Assembly (NCBI GenBank): GCA_011958945.1
Contig: BLLT01000010.1
Location: forward strand, 1 to 40,332
DNA from: Lachnospiraceae bacterium
GTDB taxonomy: Bacteria; Bacillota; Clostridia; Lachnospirales; Lachnospiraceae
Direction: 5' to 3'
Length of the DNA stretch: 40,332 nt
Shown one piece after another: positions 1-9,188 of the stretch. A program made the translations under genes and the position numbers. Positions within the stretch are counted from its first letter, which is position 1. Every line of letters begins with the position of its first letter. The notes under the pieces were generated by a model that worked only from the letters and a program-made list of their open reading frames with translations, was not told the origin of the DNA and did not search any database.

Positions 1-12
1 ATGGGGATTAAA
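1..12 (+). repeat. 3' end of the dispersed leader element, before the methionine gamma-lyase gene
   Basis: The window opens with ATGGGGATTAAA followed by ATG at 13. This is the 3' end of the leader element seen before at least six other genes here: an ATGGRG block exactly 12 nt, in frame, before the start codon. GGGG at 3-6 would be the Shine-Dalgarno for ATG 13. The rest of the element, including any GCGCAG block or hairpin, lies outside the window, so this copy is inferred from its 3' end only. Confidence 0.5.
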
Positions 13-1401
13 ATGGAAAAAGATATAGTGAACATACAAGGCTCTGACAAACTGCAAACCAGCATCCCAGGATCGGTTTCAGTGTTATCTGCGGGCGAAT
101 TATCCGAAACCGCCAAGTTCTATGCATCTTTAGGTATATCCGGCCTGGTACATGCTTACGGGGAACAAATTATAGAGAGCCTCAAATCCCGCTTTGCCCA
201 AATAGAACAAACTGCAGAATATAACCAGCTAAAAGTAATCAAAGCCATGCAGAACGCCAAAGTAAGCGAGGCCTGCCTGCTTGGAACCACCGGTTATGGA
301 TACAACGATTTGGGGAGGGATACCCTGGAAGAGGTTTATGCAAATATTTTCCATACGGAGGATGCCCTGGTGCGTCCGCAGATTACCTGCGGAACCCATG
401 CGTTAGCCCTGGCATTGATGAGTAATTTAAGGCCGGGGGATGAATTGCTTTCCCCGGTAGGGAAACCCTATGATACCTTAGAGGAAGTGATTGGCATCCG
501 GCCATCGAAAGGCTCTCTGGCGGAATACGGCATCGCCTATCGCCAGGTGGATTTGCTGCCGGATGGCGGTTTTGATTATGCAAACATAGAAAAAGCCTTG
601 AATGAAAAGACAAAGCTCGTAACCATCCAGCGCTCTAAGGGATATCAGACAAGGCCCACCCTTTCTGTGGAGAAAATAGGGGAACTGATTTCTTTTATTA
701 AGAATATCAAGCCGGATGTGATCTGCATGGTGGATAATTGTTATGGGGAGTTCGTAGAAAAAACGGAGCCTTCCGATGTCGGAGCCGACATGGTGGTAGG
801 GTCTTTGATAAAAAATCCCGGAGGAGGGCTTGCCCCCACGGGCGGATATATTGCCGGGAAAAAGGAATGCATCGAAAATGCGGCCAGCCGGCTGACTTCG
901 CCGGGCCTGGCAAAGGAAGTGGGGGCTTCTTTGGGGATTTTGAGTTCTTTTTATCAAGGGCTGTTTTTGGCTCCTACGGTAACGGCAGGGGCATTGAAGG
1001 GGGCGGTTTTTGCCGCAAACTGTTATGAAAGACTGGGGTTTGCCGTGATACCGGATGGGAAAGAGGAACGGCACGATATCATTCAGGCGGTGACTTTCGG
1101 TACTCCGGAAGGGGTGGTGGCGTTTTGCAAAGGCATTCAGGCCGCAGCTCCGGTGGACAGCTTTGTGACCCCGGAACCATGGGATATGCCGGGATATGAC
1201 AGTCAGGTGATTATGGCGGCCGGGGCGTTTGTATCCGGTTCTTCCATAGAACTGTCCGCGGACGGCCCGATGAAACCTCCCTATGCGGTATATTTCCAAG
1301 GGGGACTTACCTGGTTTCATGCAAAATTCGGCATTTTGAAATCCATCCAGCAGCTGTTGGATGACAATGTAATATCGCCTGACAGGTTAAAAATTGTCTG
1401 A
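13..1401 (+). CDS. Methionine gamma-lyase family PLP enzyme (aluminium-resistance-protein family)
   Basis: A PLP-dependent fold-type I protein of the family annotated as methionine gamma-lyase or aluminium resistance protein, about 462 aa. The probable Schiff-base lysine is K267 in SLIKNPGGG, followed by the APTGGYIAG strand. D241 in MVDNCYGEF fits the aspartate that contacts the pyridine nitrogen. The N-terminal TCGTHALA segment fits a cofactor phosphate loop. Family members are thought to act on sulfur amino acids or related substrates; the substrate cannot be read from sequence. I chose ATG 13 over ATG 1 because GGGG at 3-6 is well placed for it and because six other genes here show the same 12-nt arrangement. 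The open frame could extend upstream of the window. Confidence 0.85.
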   Translation: MEKDIVNIQGSDKLQTSIPGSVSVLSAGELSETAKFYASLGISGLVHAYGEQIIESLKSRFAQIEQTAEYNQLKVIKAMQNAKVSEACLLGTTGYGYNDLGRDTLEEVYANIFHTEDALVRPQITCGTHALALALMSNLRPGDELLSPVGKPYDTLEEVIGIRPSKGSLAEYGIAYRQVDLLPDGGFDYANIEKALNEKTKLVTIQRSKGYQTRPTLSVEKIGELISFIKNIKPDVICMVDNCYGEFVEKTEPSDVGADMVVGSLIKNPGGGLAPTGGYIAGKKECIENAASRLTSPGLAKEVGASLGILSSFYQGLFLAPTVTAGALKGAVFAANCYERLGFAVIPDGKEERHDIIQAVTFGTPEGVVAFCKGIQAAAPVDSFVTPEPWDMPGYDSQVIMAAGAFVSGSSIELSADGPMKPPYAVYFQGGLTWFHAKFGILKSIQQLLDDNVISPDRLKIV

Positions 1402-1455
1402 AAATGGGATAATATATACTTTTTGCAAGAAAAGTTTGGAAAAAATTAATGGAAA

Positions 1456-1486
1456 TTTATGTACATAAAATGTAATGTGTGATAAT
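1456..1486 (+). promoter_or_regulatory. Possible promoter with palindromic operator before radC
   Basis: The 176-nt gap after the first gene holds no clear terminator. A perfect 14-bp palindrome, TTTATGTACATAAA, lies at 1456-1469. Downstream, TGTGATAAT at 1478-1486 resembles an extended -10. No good -35 is seen; the palindrome occupies that region, as an operator might. The promoter is a guess, while the palindrome is directly visible. Confidence 0.3.
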
Positions 1487-1577
1487 ATGAATATTAGCTA
1501 TGCAATAACAGTTTAAAGACTTTTTATGTTATGCAAACTTTCCCTTGCCCGGAGAAGCAAGCAGGAAAGGTGAAAGA

Positions 1578-2267
1578 ATGAATAAAGATAGCTATGCGGC
1601 AGAAAATGATATGCCTTATGAGAAATTTCTGCGCCTGGGTTCTTCCGCGCTGACGGAAGCGGAACTTCTTGCCATTATTATACGGACGGGAACAAAGGAT
1701 TTGAAGCCGGTGGAAATCGGCCATAAAATATTATCCCTCCCTTCTGTAAAATCCTATGGCTTAAGCGGTTTATATCATGTCACGCTCAAAGAACTTATGG
1801 GAATCAAGGGGATTGGCCAGGTAAAAGCGGTGAAGCTGAAATGCCTTGCCGAGTTATCCATGCGGATGGCTATGACCACCGCAAAAAAGGAACTGCGGTT
1901 TTTAAACCCCTCCTCTGTAGCGAATTATTACATGGAGAAATTGCGCCATGAAAAGAAAGAACGGGTAATGCTGCTTTTGTTAGACAGTAAAGAACAGCTT
2001 CTTGGGGAAGAACTTTTATCAATCGGTACCGTCAGTTCATCCCCGCTTTCGCCAAGGGAAGTGTTTGTTGCGGCACTAAAAAAAGAAGCGGTACACATCA
2101 TGCTTCTGCACAATCATCCCAGCGGGGATCCTATCCCCAGCAGCGAAGATATACGCGTGACGGAAGATATCAAAGAAATAGGCGGTATGATGGATATCCC
2201 GCTGATTGATCACATTATTATCGGGGATAACAAATATATGAGCTTCAGGGAAGCCGGGTTACTATAG
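1578..2267 (+). CDS. radC: RadC family JAMM/MPN-domain protein
   Basis: RadC (UPF0758) protein of 229 aa. The N-terminal half has a helix-hairpin-helix-like region (ELMGIKGIGQVKAVKL). The C-terminal half is the MPN/JAMM domain with metal-binding motif HNHPSGD and a serine/proline segment (SPLSPREVF) before it. The name comes from an old link to DNA repair that was later withdrawn; the present role is uncertain, though the JAMM motif predicts a zinc site. ATG 1578 is preceded by AGGAAAGGTG. The frame can be extended to TTG 1545, but that start has no good ribosome site. RadC directly before mreB is a common arrangement in Firmicutes. Confidence 0.93.
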   Translation: MNKDSYAAENDMPYEKFLRLGSSALTEAELLAIIIRTGTKDLKPVEIGHKILSLPSVKSYGLSGLYHVTLKELMGIKGIGQVKAVKLKCLAELSMRMAMTTAKKELRFLNPSSVANYYMEKLRHEKKERVMLLLLDSKEQLLGEELLSIGTVSSSPLSPREVFVAALKKEAVHIMLLHNHPSGDPIPSSEDIRVTEDIKEIGGMMDIPLIDHIIIGDNKYMSFREAGLL

Positions 2268-2283
2268 AAAGGGGTTTATCGTC

Positions 2284-3294
2284 TTGGGAAATAATGCATT
2301 TGGTATTGATTTAGGGACAAGCAATATTAAGATTTATAACAGGAATGATGACAAAATAACGATTGAAAAGAATATGATAGCCATAGAAAATAAAGATACT
2401 TTATTCGCATATGGCAACTCTGCCTTTGAGATGTATGAGAAGGCTCCGGGGACTATCCATATTTCCTACCCTTTAAGCAATGGGGTAATTGCGGATATGA
2501 AACATATGGAGACGTTGATTAAATATTTTATCGGCGATTTGTGCAGGCATAATATCAAGCCGGCCGATTACTATATTGCGGTTCCGACGGATGTCACTGA
2601 TGTGGAGAGGAGGGCTTTCTACAACCTCCTGAAGGATGCCAATGTAAAAGCCAGGTCGGTGATGGTAGTGGAAAAAGCGGTGGCAGACGGCCTTGGCATG
2701 GACATTGACGTGAAGAATTCCCAGGGGGTATTGGTGGTAGACGTGGGCTATGATACCACGGAAATTTCGATTCTTTCCTTGGGCGGCATTGTGTTAAGCA
2801 GGCTGATTAAAGTGGGCGGGCAGAAATTTGACGATGCTATCCGCGCCGCTATCCGCAGGGAATTCAGCCTGATTGTAGGCGGCAAAACGGCAGAAAATGT
2901 AAAGATATCCCTAAAAGATTTGGAAAAGGAAGGAAAATCCGCAGTGGTATACGGAAGGGATATTGTAACCGGGCTGCCGGTGGAAAGGGAGATACCCACA
3001 GCGCTTGTGGATGATTCCTTGACGGAGCATTTTAATACGATTATTGATAATGTAAAGGTGATTTTGGAACGGACGCCCCCGGAACTGGCGGCGGATATTT
3101 ACAGGCATGGTGTCTACCTCACCGGAGGGGCATCCCAGGTAAACCATTTATCCGAACTGTTAAGCGGCGGCACAGGATTAAAGGTTCAGGTTTCGGAAAA
3201 TCCCATGAGCAGCGTTGCGCTGGGGCTGGCAAAAATCATCAAAGAGGATAACTATAAAACGGTAGCGTCTGTGATTGAAGGAACAGGTAAATGA
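2284..3294 (+). CDS. mreB: Rod-shape-determining protein MreB/Mbl
   Basis: Actin-like ATPase of 336 aa that polymerises on the inner membrane face and guides the elongation machinery. The phosphate-1 loop FGIDLGTSNIKIY is at the N terminus, the second phosphate loop region is VVDVGYDTTEIS, and YLTGGASQ is the adenosine motif. The start is TTG 2284, with AAAGGGG about nine bases upstream; no in-frame ATG lies near it. It follows radC by 16 nt and its stop overlaps the mreC start (ATGA), so the two are probably translationally coupled. The divergent first phosphate loop (SNIKIY, where classical MreB has ANTLVY) suggests an Mbl/MreB-like paralogue. Confidence 0.93.
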   Translation: MGNNAFGIDLGTSNIKIYNRNDDKITIEKNMIAIENKDTLFAYGNSAFEMYEKAPGTIHISYPLSNGVIADMKHMETLIKYFIGDLCRHNIKPADYYIAVPTDVTDVERRAFYNLLKDANVKARSVMVVEKAVADGLGMDIDVKNSQGVLVVDVGYDTTEISILSLGGIVLSRLIKVGGQKFDDAIRAAIRREFSLIVGGKTAENVKISLKDLEKEGKSAVVYGRDIVTGLPVEREIPTALVDDSLTEHFNTIIDNVKVILERTPPELAADIYRHGVYLTGGASQVNHLSELLSGGTGLKVQVSENPMSSVALGLAKIIKEDNYKTVASVIEGTGK

Positions 3295-4160
3295 GTCCAA
3301 TAGTAAAAAGGAAAGGAGAAAAGTTTACGTTACCCAGTAAATATCTCCTTTTTATTTTAACAATAATATGTGCAGGAACGATTATCCTCACATTCAATAC
3401 GAATATATTCAGCGGGTCTTTGAACACTGTAGTAGGTTATGTGGTCATACCTTTCCAAAATGGCATCAGTTCTGTGGGGGGATGGCTGTCCAACCGCTCC
3501 GAGGAATTGGTGCAGATACGGTCTTTGCTTGCGGAAAACGAAGCGCTGAGGGCCCAGATTGATGACCTTACTATAGAAAATACGATTTTACAGCAGGATC
3601 GATATGAACTTACAAATTTAAGGGAACTGTACCAGTTGGATTCCCAATATGAAGGTTATGAGAAAATAGGGGCAAGGATTATCGCAAAGGATACCGGGAA
3701 CTGGTTCCATTCTTTTGTTATTGACAAAGGGGAAGAAGACGGCGTAGCTGTGGATATGAATGTTATCGCCGGGAGCGGCCTGGTAGGCCGGGTGGTGGAT
3801 ACAGGGCCTAACTGGGCAAAAGTAACGGCCATCATTGCTGATAACTCCAATGTCAGCGGCAAGGTGTTAGCCACTTCCGATTATCTTTTGGTGGAAGGGG
3901 ATTTGGAACTTTACGGGAGCGGGTTCATCCGCTTTGAAAAATTGGTGGATAGCGCCGATAAAGTGGTGGTAGGAGATAAAATTGTAACCTCCAATATCAG
4001 CGATAAATATTTGCCCAACATATTAATCGGCTATATCAACACTTTAAATGTGGATGCTAATAATATCACAAAATCGGGGCAGCTGACCCCGGCGGTGGAC
4101 TTCGAACATCTGGAAGAAGTTCTCGTTATCCTACAGCTAAAGCAGTCGATAGAGGAATAG
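3291..4160 (+). CDS. mreC: Rod-shape-determining protein MreC
   Basis: Bitopic membrane protein of 289 aa linking MreB to the wall-synthesis enzymes. One membrane segment (about residues 16-36, YLLFILTIICAGTIILTF) follows a short basic cytoplasmic end. A coiled coil follows at about residues 60-108 (RSLLAENEALRAQIDDL), then the beta-rich MreC domain with GEEDGVAVDMNVIAGSGLVG and ADNSNVSGKV. Start ATG 3291 overlaps the mreB stop by 4 nt. It lies between mreB and mreD in the classical order. Confidence 0.94.
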   Translation: MSPIVKRKGEKFTLPSKYLLFILTIICAGTIILTFNTNIFSGSLNTVVGYVVIPFQNGISSVGGWLSNRSEELVQIRSLLAENEALRAQIDDLTIENTILQQDRYELTNLRELYQLDSQYEGYEKIGARIIAKDTGNWFHSFVIDKGEEDGVAVDMNVIAGSGLVGRVVDTGPNWAKVTAIIADNSNVSGKVLATSDYLLVEGDLELYGSGFIRFEKLVDSADKVVVGDKIVTSNISDKYLPNILIGYINTLNVDANNITKSGQLTPAVDFEHLEEVLVILQLKQSIEE

Positions 4161-4221
4161 TGATGGCTTGGCGGACTAAAAAGGCCGGGCGGCCGAAAAT
4201 ATCAGGAAAGGGGGGACTGTA

Positions 4222-4740
4222 TTGAAAAGAAAAATAGTGGTAAGCTTGCTTATTTTTGTATGCTTTCTGTTGCAGAGCACCATATTCCATTCCCTTTCTT
4301 TTGGGGGCATTGTACCGAATCTGATGATTATACTGACGGCCTCCTTTGGATTTATGAGAGGAGAAAAAAGTGGTCTGCTGATTGGCTTTTTCAGCGGACT
4401 TTTCATTGATATTTTTTTCGGGGAGGTTCTGGGCTTTTACGCCTTAGTTTATATGTATATAGGGTATACCAACGGTAAGTTTAACCGTATTTTTTATCCG
4501 GAGGATGTGAAGCTGCCGATGGCCCTTATCATTGTCAGCGATTTGTTCTATGGTCTGATATGTTATGTATTGCTGTTTTTAATGAGGACAAGATTTAATA
4601 TCGGGTATTATTTCCTTCATATTATCCTGCCTGAAATCGTTTATACGACATTTATAACTATTATCCTCTACCCAATTATCCTTTGGATTAACAACAGGCT
4701 GGAGGATAGCGAACAAAGGAGTGCAAAAAAGTTTGTTTAA
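4222..4740 (+). CDS. mreD: Rod-shape-determining protein MreD
   Basis: Small polytopic membrane protein of 172 aa with about five or six hydrophobic segments and a short charged C-terminal tail, as usual for MreD. SFGGIVPNLMIILTASFGFMRG and GLLIGFFSGLFIDIFFG are family-like. It takes part in the elongasome with MreC, RodA and PBP2. Start is TTG 4222, preceded by GGAAAGGGGGG. The 61-nt gap after mreC contains a GC-rich hairpin, GGCCGGGCGGCC (4182-4193). The gene end overlaps the start of the PBP gene. Confidence 0.88.
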   Translation: MKRKIVVSLLIFVCFLLQSTIFHSLSFGGIVPNLMIILTASFGFMRGEKSGLLIGFFSGLFIDIFFGEVLGFYALVYMYIGYTNGKFNRIFYPEDVKLPMALIIVSDLFYGLICYVLLFLMRTRFNIGYYFLHIILPEIVYTTFITIILYPIILWINNRLEDSEQRSAKKFV

Positions 4741-7591
4741 GCAATTGAAAGAAAATTTCCTGAATATGGTGAATATACGCCTGATTGTCCTGTCTATTAT
4801 TGCCCTTGCCTTAGGTGCGGTGATGATTTACCGTGTTTTTGATTTGCAGATTGTCAAAGGGGAAGGCTACCTGAACGACTTTCAGCTGAAAACGACAAAA
4901 GTCAGGTCATTAGCCAGTACCAGAGGGAATATTTATGACAGGAATGGAAATATTTTGGCTTATAATGAATTGGCTTATAATGTAACCATTGAAGATGTTT
5001 ATGAATCCGGACGGTACAAAAATGCTAATTTAAACGATACCATTTACCGTTTGATTAAAATGATTGAAAAAAACGGTGACAGCAGCGTTAATGATTTCAA
5101 TGTGATTCTCGATGATGACGGGCACTATGCTTTTGCGGTGGAGGACAGGCAGTTAAAGCGTTTCCTTGCAGATGTTTATGGCTTTTCGTCTATTGATGAA
5201 ATGGACTATAAATACGCCACAAAGACGGCCGAAGAAGTGGTTTATGATTTATGCGCCAGCGACAGGTTCGGCATCGGGAACTATGAGAACCCGGAGGACA
5301 GGAAATCTTTTGTTCCGGGGATGGGGTATACAAAAGAAGAAATATTAAAAATATTGGCTGTACGTTATGCCATGAATGCCAATAGCTTTCAAAAATATAT
5401 TGCCACTACTGTAGCTTATAATGTAAGTGATGAGACGGTGGCCATAGTAATGGAAAACAGCGATACCCTGGATGGTGTTTCGGTGGCTGAAGATACAGTG
5501 CGCCGTTATGTGGACAGCGTGTATTTTTCCCAGGTCATTGGGTATACAGGAAAGATTTCACAGGAGGAACTTTCTGTTTTTAAGGAGGAGAACCCTAAAT
5601 ATGACATGAACGATACGGTGGGTAAATCCGGCATTGAACTGTCCATGGAAGCCCAGCTGCAAGGAACAAAAGGATCAGAAGATGTAGTTGTAGATAATGT
5701 AGGTAAAGTAATTGAAACAAGCAACAGAGTGGATCCGGTAGCGGGCAATGATTTATACCTTACTTTGGATAAAGACCTTCAAAAAACGGTATATAACATA
5801 CTGGAAGCAAAATTGGCCAGTATATTATTGGCACAGATACGCAATATCAAAGAATATGACCCTGGGGAAAACTCGGGGGGGAATATACTGATTCCCATTG
5901 ACGATGTTTATTTCGCCCTGTTTGACAATAATGTCATCAACACAGCCCATTTTGCCGATCCTATGGCAGGGGAGAATGAGAAGGCCGTTTATGACAGCTT
6001 TTTAGCAAGGAAAGCGGAGGTCATGGAAAGGCTGCGGGCGGAACTTGTGGATACAAAAACTCCTTATCAGGATTTGACCATAGATTATCAGGTTTATGAG
6101 AGTTTTATTACATCTATGCTGTATTCCAATGGGATTATTATGGAAAGCCAGGTGGATACGTCCGATGCTACTTATATTGCATGGACGAATGATGAAGTCA
6201 TCAGCCTGTATGAATATTTGAACTATGTTATATCCAAAAACTGGATTGATGTGACGAAACTGGATCTGGACAGCCAGTATTCTGACTCGGAAGAAGTTTA
6301 TGAACAGCTTTTGAAGTATATTTTTGAAAATATTGATAACAGTACTAATTTCAATAAAAAAATATACAAATACATGATACGTGATAATATTATCTCCGGG
6401 AGACAGGTGTGCTATATCCTGTTGGAGCAGGAAATTGTAGATATGGAAGAAGAAGAAATTAACCGGTTTGCTGCGGGTTTGGTTTCCCCCTATGAATTCA
6501 TGCGGGAACGCATCCGCGATTTGGACATTACGCCTGCCCAGCTGGCTTTGGACCCCCATTCCGCTTCTCTTGTTTTAACCGATGTGAACTCCGGGGAGGT
6601 GCTTGCACTGGTTTCCTATCCGGGATATGATAATAACCGTATGGCGAATGGAGTGGATGCGGAATATTTTTCTTCCCTCCTCAATGATTTATCCACCCCT
6701 ATGATTAATTATGCTACTTATCAAAAGACGGCGCCTGGTTCTACGTTTAAAATGGTGTCAGCGACTGCCGGGCTGATGGAAGGGGTGGTAGACACTTCCA
6801 CAGCAGTTGTTTGTACAGGAACGTTCGATAAAATAGAACAGCAGCCGCCTCATTGCTGGAGGAGAAGCGGACATGGCTCTTTAAATGTGACAGGGGGCAT
6901 CCAGCATTCCTGCAACAACTTTTTTTACGAGGTCGGATACCGCCTGGGAACGGTAGGGGAGAGGTATGTTACGGACGTGGGCCTGCGGCAGCTGGAAAAA
7001 TATGCCGATATGTACGGGCTTACCGAGACTTCAGGCATAGAAATTGAAGAGTCAACGCCCCAGATTTCAGACATTGACCCAGTACGTTCTGCCATTGGGC
7101 AGGGCACAAACAACTTCACCACCGTAGGGCTTGCGCGATACATTACAACAGTAGCAAATAGCGGAACATGTTATAATTTAACATTATTGGACAAATTGAC
7201 CGACCATAACGGCGACCAGATAGAAGATTATGAGGCAACCGTACGAAATATGATTACTATGGATGAATCCTATTGGGATGCCATCCATACCGGTATGCGC
7301 AGGGTGGTGGAAGGGAAAAGTTATTATCAGGACTTGACGGTTAATGTGGCCGGCAAGACGGGTACTGCCCAGGAAAGCAAAAACAGGCCGAACCACGCAC
7401 TTTTTGTTTGTTATGCCCCATATGAGAATCCGGAAATAGCGATGGCTGTCAGGGTGGCCAACGGGTATACTTCCGATTATTCCGCCCAGATTGCCAAGGA
7501 TGTGGTAAAATATTATTATGATCTGGCGGATGAGGAAGAAATTGCAAGTGAGGCAAAAACACTTGTGGAAGGAAGCCTTAATGCGGATTAA
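4733..7591 (+). CDS. mrdA: Penicillin-binding protein 2 (class B transpeptidase) with large insertion
   Basis: Membrane-anchored D,D-transpeptidase for lateral wall growth, 952 aa. There is one N-terminal membrane helix (LIVLSIIALALGAVMIYRVF) and a dimerisation domain (TRGNIYDRNGNILAYN). The transpeptidase motifs are STFK (S670), SCN (S726) and KTG (K875). Typical PBP2 proteins are 600-700 aa. Here about 275 residues separate LDKDLQ (D346) from GEVLALVSYP (G621), against roughly 35-40 usually, giving an acidic insertion of some 235 residues. TTG 4733 is preferred because AAAGGAG ends 11 nt before it; GTG 4721 is an alternative without a site. Either start overlaps the mreD end. Confidence 0.92.
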   Translation: MFKQLKENFLNMVNIRLIVLSIIALALGAVMIYRVFDLQIVKGEGYLNDFQLKTTKVRSLASTRGNIYDRNGNILAYNELAYNVTIEDVYESGRYKNANLNDTIYRLIKMIEKNGDSSVNDFNVILDDDGHYAFAVEDRQLKRFLADVYGFSSIDEMDYKYATKTAEEVVYDLCASDRFGIGNYENPEDRKSFVPGMGYTKEEILKILAVRYAMNANSFQKYIATTVAYNVSDETVAIVMENSDTLDGVSVAEDTVRRYVDSVYFSQVIGYTGKISQEELSVFKEENPKYDMNDTVGKSGIELSMEAQLQGTKGSEDVVVDNVGKVIETSNRVDPVAGNDLYLTLDKDLQKTVYNILEAKLASILLAQIRNIKEYDPGENSGGNILIPIDDVYFALFDNNVINTAHFADPMAGENEKAVYDSFLARKAEVMERLRAELVDTKTPYQDLTIDYQVYESFITSMLYSNGIIMESQVDTSDATYIAWTNDEVISLYEYLNYVISKNWIDVTKLDLDSQYSDSEEVYEQLLKYIFENIDNSTNFNKKIYKYMIRDNIISGRQVCYILLEQEIVDMEEEEINRFAAGLVSPYEFMRERIRDLDITPAQLALDPHSASLVLTDVNSGEVLALVSYPGYDNNRMANGVDAEYFSSLLNDLSTPMINYATYQKTAPGSTFKMVSATAGLMEGVVDTSTAVVCTGTFDKIEQQPPHCWRRSGHGSLNVTGGIQHSCNNFFYEVGYRLGTVGERYVTDVGLRQLEKYADMYGLTETSGIEIEESTPQISDIDPVRSAIGQGTNNFTTVGLARYITTVANSGTCYNLTLLDKLTDHNGDQIEDYEATVRNMITMDESYWDAIHTGMRRVVEGKSYYQDLTVNVAGKTGTAQESKNRPNHALFVCYAPYENPEIAMAVRVANGYTSDYSAQIAKDVVKYYYDLADEEEIASEAKTLVEGSLNAD

Positions 7592-7621
7592 CTGCAGGCA
7601 GGAAAGGAGTATGGTTCCATC

Positions 7622-8299
7622 ATGAGAAACGCGGTTATCATTAAAAGTTTTCAAAATGGGATTTCCGTATATTTGAATGAAGAAATTCCGTTCCTTGATC
7701 TTTTGGATGAAGTGGTTTTTAAATTCAGGGAGTCGCGCAATTTTTTTAAAAATGCAAAGATGGCAATCTCCCTGGAAGGGAGAACCCTCACAGAGGAAGA
7801 AGAGCGGATGGTTTTGAATGCCATCTGTGAAAATTCGGATTTACATATCGTGTGCCTGGTGGGGAAGGATGAGGAAAAGAACCAAAATTACCTTAAAGCG
7901 ATACAGCAGCTGGAATACAGAAACAGCGAAGAGGACAATGATGGTCATTTTTACCGGGGAACGTTAAAAGACGGGCAGATATTGGAGACGGAATCCAGCA
8001 TTGTCGTGCTGGGGGATGTTTATCCTGGCAGCGCGATTATATCCACCAAGGATATTGTGATACTGGGAGGGCTCTTCGGGAAAGCTTATGCCGGAGGAAA
8101 CGGCAGCGAAGGGCATTTTGTGGCAGCGCTTGAAATGGCACCGGAAAGGTTACAAATCGGTGATTTCAAATATAAATGCGGCAAACAGATGAAGTGGTCG
8201 ATAAAACCAAAGGTACAGCCGAAAATAGCATACGTAAAAGATAATAAGGTTGTAATGGAGCCTATTACCAAAGAATTACTAAGCGATTTGCCGCTGTAA
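7622..8299 (+). CDS. minC: Septum site-determining protein MinC
   Basis: Division inhibitor of 225 aa that blocks FtsZ rings away from midcell together with MinD. The N-terminal domain has the weakly conserved MinC_N pattern. The C-terminal beta-helix domain begins near residue 110 (FYRGTLKDGQILETESSIVVLGDV) and holds the repeated glycine turns of MinC_C (GDVYPGS, GGLFGKAYAGG). ATG 7622 follows AAAGGAG at a slightly long spacing, 30 nt after the PBP2 gene. minD and minE follow, giving a complete MinCDE set. Confidence 0.92.
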   Translation: MRNAVIIKSFQNGISVYLNEEIPFLDLLDEVVFKFRESRNFFKNAKMAISLEGRTLTEEEERMVLNAICENSDLHIVCLVGKDEEKNQNYLKAIQQLEYRNSEEDNDGHFYRGTLKDGQILETESSIVVLGDVYPGSAIISTKDIVILGGLFGKAYAGGNGSEGHFVAALEMAPERLQIGDFKYKCGKQMKWSIKPKVQPKIAYVKDNKVVMEPITKELLSDLPL

Positions 8300-8385
8300 A
8301 AATCAGGCCATCAGACTGACGGCAGGTTTTTATAATGGCGCTTAGGGGACGATTCAACAACTGAATTCATATAGGAGGTTAAGTT

Positions 8386-9177
8386 ATGAGTGAAGTAATT
8401 GTCGTCACGTCAGGGAAAGGCGGAGTTGGGAAAACCACCACTTCAGCAAATGTAGGAACGGGTTTGGCAGCCATGGGGAAGAAAGTGGTCCTCATAGATA
8501 CGGATATCGGCCTTAGGAATCTGGATGTAGTCATGGGGCTGGAAAATCGTATCGTTTATAATCTTGTAGATGTCATAGAAGGCAAATGCCGGGTAAAGCA
8601 GGCGCTCATTAAAGATAAACGCCATCAGAGCCTTTATCTAATGCCTTCTGCCCAGACAAAGGATAAATCGGCAGTTAACCCGCAGCAAATGGTTAAAATG
8701 GTTCAGCAGCTGAAAGAGCAGTTCGATTATATAATTCTGGACTGCCCGGCGGGTATTGAGCAGGGATTCCAGAATGCCATTGCAGGGGCTGACCGCGCGC
8801 TTGTAGTCACAACCCCAGAGGTTTCTGCTATCCGCGATGCGGACAGGATCATCGGCCTTTTAGAAGCAAGGGAATTTAAACAAATCGATTTAATTATCAA
8901 CAGGCTTCGGTATGATATGGTAAAAAGGGGTGAAATGATGACAGCGGCGGATGTGGTGGATATTTTGTCCATTCCGCTTATCGGCATTGTGCCCGATGAT
9001 GAAAATGTAGTAATTGCAACCAATCAAGGGGAACCTCTCGTAGGGGGCAGCACAATGGCAGGCCGTGCATATCAGAACATCTGCCAGCGTGTGCTCGGGG
9101 AGGATATACCGTTTATTGATTTTGAAAAGACGATTTCTTTTTGGACAAGGGTAACCGGTATATTCCATAAAAATTAA
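8386..9177 (+). CDS. minD: Septum site-determining ATPase MinD
   Basis: ParA/MinD-type ATPase of 263 aa that cycles on and off the membrane and carries MinC. The deviant Walker A motif is KGGVGKTT with signature K11 and catalytic K16. LIDTDIGLRNLD (switch I) and YIILDCPAGIE (Walker B, switch II) are intact. The C-terminal stretch KTISFWTRVTGIFHKN is amphipathic and fits a membrane-targeting helix. AGGAGG lies seven bases before ATG 8386. The 86-nt gap after minC shows no clear terminator, so cotranscription is likely. Confidence 0.96.
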   Translation: MSEVIVVTSGKGGVGKTTTSANVGTGLAAMGKKVVLIDTDIGLRNLDVVMGLENRIVYNLVDVIEGKCRVKQALIKDKRHQSLYLMPSAQTKDKSAVNPQQMVKMVQQLKEQFDYIILDCPAGIEQGFQNAIAGADRALVVTTPEVSAIRDADRIIGLLEAREFKQIDLIINRLRYDMVKRGEMMTAADVVDILSIPLIGIVPDDENVVIATNQGEPLVGGSTMAGRAYQNICQRVLGEDIPFIDFEKTISFWTRVTGIFHKN

Positions 9178-9188
9178 GGAGGTCGGCT

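Noticed and set aside
478-1320. Minus-strand open frame of 280 codons across the methionine gamma-lyase gene
   Set aside because: It is antisense to a clear enzyme gene, has Arg/His/Pro-rich composition and matches no family.
6002-6559. Minus-strand open frame of 185 codons inside the PBP2 insertion
   Set aside because: The sense frame continues without a break between proven PBP2 motifs; the antisense frame has no ribosome site or family look.
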